In this document: positions 33,435-42,341 of the stretch, piece after piece | Numbering within the stretch: the first letter of the stretch is position 1 | How the letters are laid out: the number at the start of each line of letters is the position of its first letter | Source of the DNA: JASLDZ01 sp965199975 | GTDB taxonomy: Bacteria > Pseudomonadota > Alphaproteobacteria > Caulobacterales > Caulobacteraceae | DNA length: 64,000 nt | Direction: 5' to 3' | NCBI GenBank assembly: GCA_965199975.1 | Contig: OZ241340.1 | Coordinates: 868,001-932,000, forward strand | Made by a program: the position numbers and the translations under genes | The notes under the pieces: model-generated | Told to the model about the DNA's origin: nothing | Databases searched by the model: none | The model's input: the letters and a program-made list of their open reading frames with translations, nothing else

Positions 33435-36419
33435 TCAGAGCGAGCGCTTGACCTCTTCGAGGGTGAAGCACTCGATCTGGTCGCCCTCCTTCAGGTCCTG
33501 GAAGTTCTGGAAGCCCAGGCCGCATTCCATGCCCGAGATCACCTCGGCCACGTCGTCCTTGAAGCGCTTCAGCGTCTGCAGCACGCCCTGCTCCATGATC
33601 ACCACGTCGTTGCGGATGATCCGGGTGCGGGCGCCGCGGCGGACCACGCCGTCGTTGACGCGACAGCCTGCGATCTTGCCCACCTTGGTGATGTCGAACA
33701 CCTGCAGCAGCGTCGCCTCGCCCAGCCACGTCTCGCGCTGGATCGGCGAGAGGAGGCCCGAGAGCACGCCCTTCATGTCGTCTAGGAGGTCGTAGATGAT
33801 CGCGTAGTAGCGGATCTCGACGCCCTCGCGGTCGGCCAACGCGCGCGCCTGCGCCGAGGCGCGGACGTTGAAGCCCAGGATCGGGCACCCGGCGCCCTTG
33901 GCCAGCTGCACGTCGCTCTCGGTGATGCCGCCGGCGCCCGAAAGGATGATGCGCGCGCGCACCTCCTCGTTGCCGAGGTTCTCCAGCGCGGTGACGATGG
34001 CCTCGGCCGAGCCCTGCACGTCGGCCTTCACGATCAGCGGCAGCTCGCTGACCTTCTTGTCCTGCAGCTTGGCCATCATGTCGGCCAGCGAGGCGCCGCC
34101 GCCCACGGGGGTGACGCGCTTCTCGCGGCGCAGGCGGTCGCGGTACTCGGTGAGCTCGCGGGCGCGCGCCTCGTCCTCCACCACGGCGAAGGCGTCGCCG
34201 GGAGAGGGGGCCTGGTCGAGGCCCAGAATCTCCACCGGCATGGAGGGACCGGCCTCCTTGGGCTGCTCGTTGCGCTCGTTGACCAAGGCGCGGACCTTGC
34301 CCCAGGCGGAGCCGGCCACGACGATGTCGCCGCGCTTCAGCGTGCCACGGTCGACGATGACCGTGGCCACGGGGCCGCGGCCCTTGTCGAGCTTGGCCTC
34401 AATGATGGTGCCCTCGGCCGAGCGGTCGGGGTTGGCCCGCAGGTCCATGACCTCGGCCTGCAGGTTGATCGCCTCCAGGAGGTCGTCGAGCCCGAGCTTC
34501 TGGGTGGCCGAGACCTGCACAATCTGCGTCTCGCCGCCCACCGCCTCGCCGATGATCTCGTACTGCAGCAGCTCGTTGACGACCTTGGTGGGGTCGGCCT
34601 CGGGCTTGTCGATCTTGTTCACGGCCACGATGATCGGCGCCCCGGCGGCCTTGGCGTGGTTGATCGCCTCCACCGTCTGCGGCTTCACCCCATCGTCGGC
34701 GGCGACCACCAGGATGACGATGTCGCCCACGTTGGCGCCGCGGGCGCGCATGGCGCTGAAGGCGGCGTGGCCGGGAGTGTCGAGGAAGGTGATCGGCTGC
34801 CCCTCGGGCGTCGTCACCTGGTAGGCGCCGATGTGCTGGGTGATGCCGCCGTGCTCGCCCTTGACCACCTTGGTGGAGCGCAGGGCGTCGAGCAGCGAGG
34901 TCTTGCCGTGGTCGACGTGGCCCATGACGGCCACCACGGGCGGCCGCGGCTGGGTGTCGGCCTCCACGTCCTTGGCGGCGATGAAGCCCTGCTCGACATC
35001 GCTTTCCGAGACGCGGCGCACGTTGTGGCCGAACTCGGACGCGATCAGCTCGGCCGTGTCGGCGTCGAGCACGTCGTTGATCGTCATCATCGCGCCCTGG
35101 CGCATCATGTACTTGATGATGTCCACGCCGCGCACAGCCATGCGCTGGCCGAGTTCCTGCACGGTGATGGCGTCGGGGATGATGACGTCGCGCATGACGC
35201 GACCCTGGTCGCTGGCGCCGCCGCCCTTGCGTTTCTCGCGTTCGCGTTCGCGCGCGCGCCTGACCGACGCCAGCGAGCGCATGCGGTCGCCGCTCTCGCC
35301 CGAGGCCGACTGGATGGTGAGCCTGCCCTCGCGGCGCACAGGCGTGCCCTTGGAGCGGGTCAGCACCGAACGTGGCGCGCCGGCGCGCCGGTCGTCGGAG
35401 TCACGGCCGGCGACGGCGTTAGGGCGGCTGAAGCCCGTACGCGGCGCGCCGGTGCGGCTGTTCTTGGAGACCTCGGGCGTCGACGGCGCCGACGAGCGAT
35501 AGCCGCCAGGGCCGGTGCCCACAGGGCGCGGACCGGTGGAGGTGCGCTGGCCGATCCCGGACGGGCGGGGAACGGCGGCGGAGTAGCGCACGGTGTCGCC
35601 ATCGCGCGAGACGCGTGGCGCGGGCGCGCGGTCGGCTCCACCTGCGGGGCGGGGTCCGCGGTCGGCATAGGGCCCACGCGGAGCCGCGCCCCGATCGCCG
35701 TAACCGCCGCCGGCGGGGCGCGGACCACTGGAGGTGGGGCCCTGGTAGACGCGACCTTCGGGCAGGCGGCTGTCATTGCGGCCGAGATCGGTGCGGGACG
35801 GGCCTTCGCGGCGCGGCGCCTGGGTGCGCGGCGCCTCCTCGCGGCGCACTTCCCCCCGGAAGCCGAATGCGCCAGCTGGCTCTTCCGGAGCCGCAGGCGT
35901 GGCCGCACGTGGCGCAGGCGTGGCTGCGGGCTGGGGCGCGGCGGGCGCCGAAGCCTCGGGCGGAGCGCTCGCAGCCTGGGCGGCGCGATCGGCGGCCTGG
36001 CGCTGATCCTCGGCGGCGCGGGCGGCGGCGGCCTCACGACGCGCCTGCTCGGTGCGCTGGTCGTCTGCGGCGCGCGCGGCGCTCACCGCGGCCTGGCGAC
36101 GCTCGGCCTCGGACGAGGAGAGGTTGCCATCCGTCGCGCGCGACGAAGATGCGGGTGCGGGGCGTGCGGGAGAGGGAGCCGGGCGCGGCGCGGCGCCCGC
36201 CACGGGCGGCGGCGCGGCGGGGCGCGGCCGGTCGAGCCCGCCCGGCGTGCGCGCACGCTTCGTCTCGACCACCACCGTCTTGGTGCGGCCGTGGCTGAAG
36301 CTCTGCTTGACGGTGCCGGAGGAGACCGAACCGCCCGGCCGCGAGCCGAGGCTTAGTGGACGTCGCCCACCCGTGTCGCCGCCGCCGCTCCGCCCGTTGT
36401 TGTCGCCCGTATCGCTCAT
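33435..36419 (-). CDS. infB: Translation initiation factor IF-2
   Basis: IF-2, 994 residues, which delivers initiator fMet-tRNA to the 30S subunit. The long N-terminal third is low complexity (Ala/Pro/Arg/Glu with repeated AAXAADDQRTEQ-like segments), as in alphaproteobacteria. The GTPase domain has G1 GHVDHGKTSLLD, G3 DTPGHAAFSAMR and G4 NKIDKPEA. Domains II-IV follow, with the C-terminal fMet-tRNA-binding domain at the end. ATG 36419 begins MSDTGDNNG; upstream codons in the same frame are not conserved. Belongs to the rimP-nusA-ylxR-infB cluster. Confidence 0.97.
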   Translation of the reverse strand: MSDTGDNNGRSGGGDTGGRRPLSLGSRPGGSVSSGTVKQSFSHGRTKTVVVETKRARTPGGLDRPRPAAPPPVAGAAPRPAPSPARPAPASSSRATDGNLSSSEAERRQAAVSAARAADDQRTEQARREAAAARAAEDQRQAADRAAQAASAPPEASAPAAPQPAATPAPRAATPAAPEEPAGAFGFRGEVRREEAPRTQAPRREGPSRTDLGRNDSRLPEGRVYQGPTSSGPRPAGGGYGDRGAAPRGPYADRGPRPAGGADRAPAPRVSRDGDTVRYSAAVPRPSGIGQRTSTGPRPVGTGPGGYRSSAPSTPEVSKNSRTGAPRTGFSRPNAVAGRDSDDRRAGAPRSVLTRSKGTPVRREGRLTIQSASGESGDRMRSLASVRRAREREREKRKGGGASDQGRVMRDVIIPDAITVQELGQRMAVRGVDIIKYMMRQGAMMTINDVLDADTAELIASEFGHNVRRVSESDVEQGFIAAKDVEADTQPRPPVVAVMGHVDHGKTSLLDALRSTKVVKGEHGGITQHIGAYQVTTPEGQPITFLDTPGHAAFSAMRARGANVGDIVILVVAADDGVKPQTVEAINHAKAAGAPIIVAVNKIDKPEADPTKVVNELLQYEIIGEAVGGETQIVQVSATQKLGLDDLLEAINLQAEVMDLRANPDRSAEGTIIEAKLDKGRGPVATVIVDRGTLKRGDIVVAGSAWGKVRALVNERNEQPKEAGPSMPVEILGLDQAPSPGDAFAVVEDEARARELTEYRDRLRREKRVTPVGGGASLADMMAKLQDKKVSELPLIVKADVQGSAEAIVTALENLGNEEVRARIILSGAGGITESDVQLAKGAGCPILGFNVRASAQARALADREGVEIRYYAIIYDLLDDMKGVLSGLLSPIQRETWLGEATLLQVFDITKVGKIAGCRVNDGVVRRGARTRIIRNDVVIMEQGVLQTLKRFKDDVAEVISGMECGLGFQNFQDLKEGDQIECFTLEEVKRSL

Positions 36420-36541
36420 TCGCTCACTTGGTTGGCGCAACGGCGCAGAGCCGTCGGCGGTGTCGATCCCAAACGTCTAGGGACGCGAACGATGCGATCG
36501 TTCCCGCCCCGTAGTAGGCCCCGGCGCCCGATCTCGAGGGA

Positions 36542-37162
36542 TCAAGCGGAGCGGAAGCCGTTCCAGCGCCGAACCTCGACGGTCCAGTGCTCGGCGCCAC
36601 GCCCTGCAAGGAAGGCGCTGTGTATCACGTTCTCCAGCCCCAAGGCCATGCCGAGTTCGGTGGAATCGAAGGCGTCGAACACCTCAACGCGACGCGCAGA
36701 CTTATGCACGTGGGCCGCGATCTTGCGCCGCCCGTCCGCCGCTCCGTCCGACGCCTCCACCAGCCAGGCGACCCGCCCGGCGTCCAGCGCCGAGGCCGTC
36801 TTGTCAAAGCCCGAGATAAGGTCACCCGCCCGCTTGGCAAGACCGAGGCCGGCCATCACGCGGCGGCGCAGGCCCTGCTCCACCTGCTCGGCGAGGTCGG
36901 GAGGCGCTGCCACCTTGCGCTTCATCGACCTTGAAAAGGCGTCGCGCTTCACCGCCTGCGCCAGCGCCTCGCGCGAGGCCGCCACCCACACCCCGCGGCC
37001 GGGCAGCTTGCGCGCGAGGTCGGGGGTCACCGCCCCGTCAGGGCCGCCCACGAAGCGCACCAGCCGGTCCTCGGCCATCACCTCGCCGGTCGCCGCATCG
37101 CGGCGCTGTCGCGAGGCCTCGGCGTGGGTCTTGGGGGCGGCGGGCTCTGGCGCGGCGGTCAT
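36542..37162 (-). CDS. YlxR-type (DUF448) RNA-binding protein fused to an L7Ae-like domain
   Basis: A 206-residue protein. The N-terminal YlxR domain has VRFVGGPDGAVTPDLARKLPGRGVWVAASR; the usual Cys in the first motif is replaced (RQRRDAATGEV). The C-terminal domain (GLAKRAGDLISGFDKTASAL) resembles ribosomal L7Ae/YlxQ. This two-domain form is standard between nusA and infB in alphaproteobacteria and probably assists transcription-translation coupling. Its ATG overlaps the flavin reductase stop. The DNA between this gene and infB is 122 bp. Confidence 0.88.
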   Translation of the reverse strand: MTAAPEPAAPKTHAEASRQRRDAATGEVMAEDRLVRFVGGPDGAVTPDLARKLPGRGVWVAASREALAQAVKRDAFSRSMKRKVAAPPDLAEQVEQGLRRRVMAGLGLAKRAGDLISGFDKTASALDAGRVAWLVEASDGAADGRRKIAAHVHKSARRVEVFDAFDSTELGMALGLENVIHSAFLAGRGAEHWTVEVRRWNGFRSA

Positions 37163-37770
37163 CCTGGCCGCCGCATCTGGAAGAGGGCGTCCACCTCGGC
37201 GTAGTCGCCCCAACCGCCGCAGCGGGCGATGGGGCGGGCTGCGGCCGTGTCGAACGCGCCGTCGCGCAGGGCGTCGGCGCGAACGTGCACGCCCACCACC
37301 TGGCCCAGCACGAAGTGGTGGCCGGTGGCGGCGCCGTCCAGCCCGTGCAGCTCGGCGATGGAAAGCACCCGGCACTCCATGGAGGCGGGCGAGGCCGCCA
37401 CACGCGGCGCCTTCACCAACCGGCAAGGCGCCGTCTCCAGCCCCGCGTGCACGAACTCGTCCGCGCCGTGCGGCAGCATGGCCGAGCTCGCGTTCATCGC
37501 CTCCGCCAGCGGACGAGTGGCGAGGTTCCACACGAACTCGCCGGTGGCCTGCGCATTGGCCACCGAGTCCTTCCACCCCTGCGAGCAGAACATCACCATC
37601 GGCGGCCGGTCGCACACCGCGTTGAAGTAGCTGTAGGGCGCCAGGTTGGCGCGCCCCTGCACGTCCACTGTTGAGATCCAGCCCACCGGGCGCGGCGCCA
37701 CGATCGCCTTGAAGGGATCGTGGGCGAGGCCATGGCCGGCGTGCGGCTCGTAGAAATGCTCGTCGGCCAT
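37159..37770 (-). CDS. Flavin reductase family protein
   Basis: A 203-residue flavin reductase-like domain protein: IVAPRPVGWISTVDVQGRANLAPYSYFNAVC has been read as IVAPRPVGWIST followed by GRANLAPYSYFN, the FMN-binding split-barrel motif, with MVMFCSQGWKDSVANAQATG and EFVWNLATRPLAEAMN. Such proteins use NAD(P)H to reduce FMN or act as independent oxidoreductases. It is embedded between nusA (17 bp upstream) and ylxR (4-bp overlap), which is unusual. A functional link to translation is not implied; shared growth-rate control is possible. Confidence 0.88.
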   Translation of the reverse strand: MADEHFYEPHAGHGLAHDPFKAIVAPRPVGWISTVDVQGRANLAPYSYFNAVCDRPPMVMFCSQGWKDSVANAQATGEFVWNLATRPLAEAMNASSAMLPHGADEFVHAGLETAPCRLVKAPRVAASPASMECRVLSIAELHGLDGAATGHHFVLGQVVGVHVRADALRDGAFDTAAARPIARCGGWGDYAEVDALFQMRRPG

Positions 37771-37786
37771 GGTGTCTAGGCGGCGG

Positions 37787-39580
37787 TCAGGCCTGCTCCG
37801 GCTCCGCCACGCCGGCGGTCTCGGTGGTCTCGGCTTCCGCCGCTTCACCTTCCGCGACTTCACCTTCCGCCGGTGCAGCCTCGTGGCCTTCGCCGCCGAA
37901 CACCTCGTCCACGTAGGAGGGATCGGCCTCGACCTCCTCCTCCACGTCCGACCCGTCGTCCTCGATCCAGCCGGCGGCGACGCGGGCGCGGATGATGAAG
38001 CGCTCCGCCGTCTCGGTCTCCAGCTCGAAGCGCTCCAGCGCACCGTCCACCTTGGTCCGGCTCTCGCCGCGCACCTCCCAGCCGCCGCGCAGCTCGTCGG
38101 TGGAGAGGTCGGCCAGGTCGTCGACGGTCTTCACGCCCGCTTCGCCCAGCGCCACGGCCATGGGCAGGGTGATGCCGCGGATGGCCAGCACGCCGTCCTC
38201 GACGCCGAGCTCCTTGCGCTTGGCGTCCTGCTCGGCGGCCTCGCGCTCGAGGTAGTCGCGCGCGCGGGCCTGCAGCTCGGCGGCGGTCTCCTCGTCGAAG
38301 CCCTCGATGTCGGCGATCTCCTGCTCGTCGACGTAGGCCACGTCCTCCACTGCGGTGAAGCCTTCGGTGACCATCAGCTGGGCGATGGTCTCGTCCACGT
38401 CCAGCGCCTCCATGAACAGGGCGGTGTGCTCGGCGAACTCGCGCTGGCGGCGCTCCGAGTCCTGGCTCTCGGTGTTGATGTCGATCTGCCAGCCGCACAG
38501 CTGCGAGGCCAAGCGCACGTTCTGCCCGCGCCGCCCGATGGCCAAGCTCAACTGCTCGTCGGGCACCACCACTTCGACGCGCCCGTCCTCCTCGTCCATC
38601 ACCACCTTGGAGACTTCGGCGGGGGCCAGGGCGTTGACGAGGAAGGTCGCCTCGTCGGGGTTCCACTGGATGATGTCGATCTTCTCGCCGCCCAGTTCGG
38701 CCACCACCGCCTGCACGCGCGATCCGCGCATGCCCACGCACGCGCCCACCGGATCGATGGAGTTCTCGTTGGAGAGCACGGCCATCTTGGCGCGCGAGCC
38801 CGGGTCGCGGGCCACGGCGCGGATCTCGATCACGCCATCATAGACCTCGGGCACCTCCTGGGCGAACAGCTTGGCCAGGAAGCCGCCGTGGGCGCGGCTG
38901 AGCATGATCTGCGGGCCCTTGTTCTCGCGCCGCACGTCGTAGATGTAGCTGCGGATCCGGTCGCCGATATTGAAGGTCTCGCGCGGGATCGACTGGTCGC
39001 GCCGCATGATGCCCTCGCCGCGGCCCAGGTCGACGATGGTGTTGCCGTATTCCACGCGCTTGACGACGCCGTTGATGATCTCGCCGACGCGGTCCTTGAA
39101 CTCCTCGTGCTGGCGCTCGCGCTCGGCGTCGCGCACCTTCTGCATGACGACCTGGCGGGCCATCTGCGTCTGCACCCGGCCGAACTCGAAGGCGGGCAGG
39201 ACCTCGGTGTAGATCTTGCCCACCTCGGCGTCCTTGTGGATGCGCTTGGCGGCCGAGATGCCGATGCGGCCCGGCGGCGGGCCAACCGGTTCGCCGTTCT
39301 CGTCCAGCTCCGGCTCGGCCACGATCTCGCCGTCGGGCTCGACCACCGCATCGGGCTCGTCCTCCACCACGGTGAGGTAGCGGGTCAGCACCAGCTCGCC
39401 GGTGGTCGTGTTGATCTTGGCGCGGATGTCGTGGTCGGCGCCGTAGCGCGACTTGGCGCCCTTCTGCATGGCCTCCTCGATCGCCTCGATGACGATCTCC
39501 CGCTCGATGGCCTTCTCGCGGGCCACGGCGTCGGCGATCTGGAGCAGCTCCAGGCGGTTGGCGGAAATTCCGGTCGCCAT
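37787..39580 (-). CDS. nusA: Transcription termination/antitermination factor NusA
   Basis: A 597-residue NusA: N-terminal RNA-polymerase-binding domain (LLQIADAVAREKAIEREIV), S1 domain (EIINGVVKRVEYGNTIVDLG), KH1/KH2 (VGACVGMRGSRVQAVVAELG; LAIGRRGQNVRLASQL), helix-hairpin-helix repeats (ADIEGFDEETAAELQARARD), and a long acidic C-terminal tail (Glu/Ala-rich). It modulates pausing, termination and antitermination. The start overlaps the rimP stop (TGATG). Confidence 0.97.
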   Translation of the reverse strand: MATGISANRLELLQIADAVAREKAIEREIVIEAIEEAMQKGAKSRYGADHDIRAKINTTTGELVLTRYLTVVEDEPDAVVEPDGEIVAEPELDENGEPVGPPPGRIGISAAKRIHKDAEVGKIYTEVLPAFEFGRVQTQMARQVVMQKVRDAERERQHEEFKDRVGEIINGVVKRVEYGNTIVDLGRGEGIMRRDQSIPRETFNIGDRIRSYIYDVRRENKGPQIMLSRAHGGFLAKLFAQEVPEVYDGVIEIRAVARDPGSRAKMAVLSNENSIDPVGACVGMRGSRVQAVVAELGGEKIDIIQWNPDEATFLVNALAPAEVSKVVMDEEDGRVEVVVPDEQLSLAIGRRGQNVRLASQLCGWQIDINTESQDSERRQREFAEHTALFMEALDVDETIAQLMVTEGFTAVEDVAYVDEQEIADIEGFDEETAAELQARARDYLEREAAEQDAKRKELGVEDGVLAIRGITLPMAVALGEAGVKTVDDLADLSTDELRGGWEVRGESRTKVDGALERFELETETAERFIIRARVAAGWIEDDGSDVEEEVEADPSYVDEVFGGEGHEAAPAEGEVAEGEAAEAETTETAGVAEPEQA

Positions 39581-40146
39581 CAGGCGTCCTCCTCTGCGGA
39601 TTGTTCGGTGTCGTCGGTGTCGGCGGCGATGCGCAGCGCGCGCGCTTCGGCGCCCTTCTTCATCAGCTCGTCGGTCAGCGAGAGCTTGGCGTCGGTGATC
39701 CACCCGAAGGGCACAAGCGCTGTGTGCTCCTCGCCCTCGAGGTCGATGCCCACATGGTCGCCGTCCACCCCGGCCAGCACGCCCTTGAAGCGCTTGCGAC
39801 CCTCGGCCAGCCGGTCGAGCTCGATGCGCGCCTCGTAGCCCTGGTAGGTCTCGAAATCGACGAGGCGCGTTAGCGGCCGGTCGACGCCCGGGGAGGAGAC
39901 CTCCAGCCGGTATTCGCCCGACACCGGGTCGGCGGCGTCCATCACCTCGGAGACCGCGCGGCTGAGCGTGGCGCAGTCGTCGATCTCCATGTCGCCGTCG
40001 CTGGGGCGCTCGGCCATGATCTGCAGAACGCGACCCTTGGCCGACCCGCCGGTGAGGCGCAGGCGCACAAGGGCGTAGCCACACGCCTCGGCCACGGGGT
40101 CGAGCAGCTCCAGCAGGTCTTTGTCTTCAGGAGTCTTGCCGCGCAC
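39580..40146 (-). CDS. rimP: Ribosome maturation factor RimP
   Basis: A 188-residue RimP, needed for late 30S assembly. Visible are CGYALVRLRLTGGS, the DDCATLSRAVSEVMDAAD helix and YRLEVSSPGVDRPLTRLVDF, the family hallmark. GTG 40146 has AGGAAGG seven bases upstream, whereas the TTG at 40152 is too close to it, so GTG is preferred. First gene of the operon; an intrinsic terminator lies immediately upstream. Confidence 0.95.
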   Translation of the reverse strand: MRGKTPEDKDLLELLDPVAEACGYALVRLRLTGGSAKGRVLQIMAERPSDGDMEIDDCATLSRAVSEVMDAADPVSGEYRLEVSSPGVDRPLTRLVDFETYQGYEARIELDRLAEGRKRFKGVLAGVDGDHVGIDLEGEEHTALVPFGWITDAKLSLTDELMKKGAEARALRIAADTDDTEQSAEEDA

Positions 40147-40169
40147 GGCCAAGCCTTCCTCTGGCTAAG

Positions 40170-40198
40170 AAAAAAGCGGCGACCCGGAGGCCGCCGCT
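40170..40198 (-). terminator. Intrinsic terminator just upstream of rimP
   Basis: Reading the minus strand: AGCGGCG, a 10-nt loop, CGCCGCT, then six T residues. The stem is 40192-40198 with 40175-40181; the U-tract corresponds to 40170-40175. Only about 24 bp separate it from the rimP start. It either ends an upstream leader RNA or acts as an attenuator of the rimP-nusA-infB operon. Confidence 0.75.
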
Positions 40199-40200
40199 CG

Positions 40201-40795
40201 AAGCGTCATGGACGCGTTCGGACGATGTGAAAGGCGATATAGCGCGGGGCGCGGGGGAGGGGAAGGGCGCGGGGCGACCGCGGCGCGTTTACAGCGCCTC
40301 TGCAGTGGGCTGAGCGCCACCGAGGATGGAGCGGTCGGGACGTTGAGCGTCCCGATAGGTTTCGACTTGGCCTGCCGACCGCGTTGAACGTTAGGCGACA
40401 CCTGCCGCCGCCCGGCACGGCGACCTGCGTTCCAGCTGCGGGCGCAGGACATGCCCCCGCCGATGGTCACTCGCGGGCTCCCGAACCGCAGCGCAGCGGG
40501 GGGGGAGATACGCCACCCGCCCACGCACTGCGGCAGGCCTGCAGCCCAGTCTTCGACCCGCCGCAGGCCATCGACTCTTACAAAGACGCCCTGCGTCCCG
40601 AGCCCATCAGGCAGCCGTCGCGCACAGGGCGGATCAAGGCCCTAAAGCGAAGCCGAAGGCGCAGCTTGCCTTGACGCGACCGGGCACGGCGGCAGCTCCC
40701 ACGTGTCCGGTGTGCGCAGGAAAGGCGTCTTCCGGTTTCCACCCAAGTCCGACCTTAGCGACTCAGAAAGCTCTCGTTGGCTAGCTTCGGCGCGC
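40201..40795. other. Gene-free stretch between the rimP leader and the tRNA
   Basis: No convincing reading frame: codon use and translated products are unlike the neighbours. It presumably contains the promoter of the rimP operon on the minus strand and of the tRNA on the plus strand. I looked for SRP, 6S and RNase P signatures and did not recognise any. Confidence 0.5.
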
Positions 40796-40872
40796 GGCTC
40801 GGTGGCGGAATGGCTACGCGTGGGGCGGTGCAACGCCCCTCCATCCAGGTTCGAGTCCTGGCTGAGCCTCCA
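40796..40872 (+). tRNA. tRNA-Cys-like gene (GCA) with an 8-nt anticodon loop
   Basis: Cloverleaf: acceptor GGCTCGG/CTGAGCC with one G-T pair, a 3-bp D stem GCG/CGC, anticodon stem GGGGC/GCCCC, T arm CCAGG-TTCGAGT-CCTGG, discriminator T and encoded CCA. GCA at 40830-40832 plus a U73 discriminator indicate cysteine. The anticodon loop is GGTGCAAC (8 nt), or 6 nt if its outer G-C pair forms, instead of 7. The variable region is 5 nt, excluding Leu/Ser. It may be the functional tRNA-Cys or a variant/pseudogene. Confidence 0.75.
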
Positions 40873-40876
40873 CATT

Positions 40877-42331
40877 TCACGCGACCTCGGATGCGGGCGC
40901 CTCCAAGCCGAGCCAGCGGCGAACGGGCGGTGCACGGCGGAGCACCAACCGCTCGGTGAGCGCCACCACCACCAGTGAGCCGCCCAGCAACGGGAACGCG
41001 ACACCGAGCATGATCACCAGCACAAGCAGGCTGGTGGAGAAGCGCGGGCGTCCCTTAGGGATCGGGGCGCCAAGCACGCCGTCGGGCCGACGCCGCCACC
41101 ACATCACCGCGGCGCTGACGCTCACCAGCAGCAGCGCAGAGGCGGTGAACATCCCCAAGAGCTGGTTGGCGAGGCCGAATAGCTGCCCCTCGTGGGCGGC
41201 CACGCCGTAACCGACAAGCTGATCCACCCAGTTGCGACCGGCGAAGTCCTCCCGCTTGAGCACCATGCCCGTATGTGCGTCCAGCGTGAGGTTCACCCGT
41301 CGGGGACGATCCTGCGCATCTGAGCGCGCGCTCCAGGGCCCGCCTGGCTTCAGCGGCGGAACGATCATCACCGGATAGGCGAGGCCGAGCTCCGCGACGG
41401 TGGGCGCCACCCTATCCACCGCCGCATAGGCGCCGGCGGGCAGCGCCGTCCGCTGCACCGCTGCGCCGGCGTGTCCCATCGCCATGCCCGCCATGTCGTC
41501 GCTGTTGGCGACCTGTTGGCCGGCGAGGCTGCCGGACGAGAGCGCGGCGCGCTGGCTCAGCTCGGAGGCTCGCCCCGTGGTCCAGTCCTGCCGCACCGTC
41601 GCCTGGCCGGCCAGATGGCGTACTTCCTTGAGGTAGCCGCCCCAACTCTTCGCCCATGGCAGACCGCTGGCGATGAGGAGCAGCGTGAGGACGGAGACCC
41701 ACACGCCGGCCGAGGCGTGCAGGTCGCGCCAAAGCGGGCGGCCTCGCAAATAGAGCCGCGGGTAGAGCGTCCCAGCCAGGCCCTGCGCGCCCCGCGGCCA
41801 CCACAGGTATAGGCCGGTGAGGATCATCACGACGGCCCACGACGCCGCGAGCTCGACCAGCATGGAGCCTCGGTCGCCCAGGAGCAGCTCGCCATGCAGG
41901 CGGAAGACGAGCTTCATCAGCCGCCCGTCCTCAGGCGTGACCTTGAGCACGCGGGTGGCGCCGGGATCGATCCACACGCGCCATTCGTCGACACCGCGCC
42001 CGACGAGGACCTGGGCCGCCGCGCCCGGCGCGCGAGGGAGCTGGTAGGCGTGGAGCACCGAGCCGGGCTCGGCCGCGAGCGCCGCTCTCACCTCCGCCGA
42101 TGGGGGGGCGCGCACCTGCTCGGATCGGACGAGGTGGGCGTAAGGCTGGTCGAGCCACGCCTCCACCTGCGGCTTCCAGAGGTAGATGGAACCCGTCACC
42201 GCCAGCCAGCAAACGAAAGGTATGCAGAACAGCCCCGCGTAGAAGTGCCAGCGCCAAACGGCCGCATAGTCGGGCCAGGGGGGACGACGGCGCACGGCGC
42301 ACGACGAGGGGCTGGAGTCGGTGCTTGTCAT
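40877..42331 (-). CDS. PepSY-TM membrane protein, TonB-receptor-associated
   Basis: A 484-residue protein with about four membrane helices, the first in WRWHFYAGLFCIPFVCWLAV, with periplasmic PepSY regions between. The motifs FRLHGELLLGDRGSMLVELA, WRDLHASAGVWVSVLTLLL and GVAAHEGQLFGLANQLLGM contain conserved His residues. Members of this family (PiuB-like) reduce or move metals taken up by TonB receptors. A Met/His stretch (DMAGMAMGHAG) suggests copper. It starts 10 bp after the receptor gene, in the same operon. Confidence 0.9.
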   Translation of the reverse strand: MTSTDSSPSSCAVRRRPPWPDYAAVWRWHFYAGLFCIPFVCWLAVTGSIYLWKPQVEAWLDQPYAHLVRSEQVRAPPSAEVRAALAAEPGSVLHAYQLPRAPGAAAQVLVGRGVDEWRVWIDPGATRVLKVTPEDGRLMKLVFRLHGELLLGDRGSMLVELAASWAVVMILTGLYLWWPRGAQGLAGTLYPRLYLRGRPLWRDLHASAGVWVSVLTLLLIASGLPWAKSWGGYLKEVRHLAGQATVRQDWTTGRASELSQRAALSSGSLAGQQVANSDDMAGMAMGHAGAAVQRTALPAGAYAAVDRVAPTVAELGLAYPVMIVPPLKPGGPWSARSDAQDRPRRVNLTLDAHTGMVLKREDFAGRNWVDQLVGYGVAAHEGQLFGLANQLLGMFTASALLLVSVSAAVMWWRRRPDGVLGAPIPKGRPRFSTSLLVLVIMLGVAFPLLGGSLVVVALTERLVLRRAPPVRRWLGLEAPASEVA

Positions 42332-42341
42332 CGCCGCCGCC

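Noticed and set aside
34656..36356. A 566-codon open frame antisense to infB
   Set aside because: Product is repetitive Arg/Ala/Gly sequence mirroring the Pro/Ala-rich IF-2 N-terminus; IF-2 is unambiguous on the other strand.
40201..40795. A structured RNA gene (SRP, 6S or RNase P RNA)
   Set aside because: No conserved signature of these RNAs was recognised; an Infernal search would be decisive.
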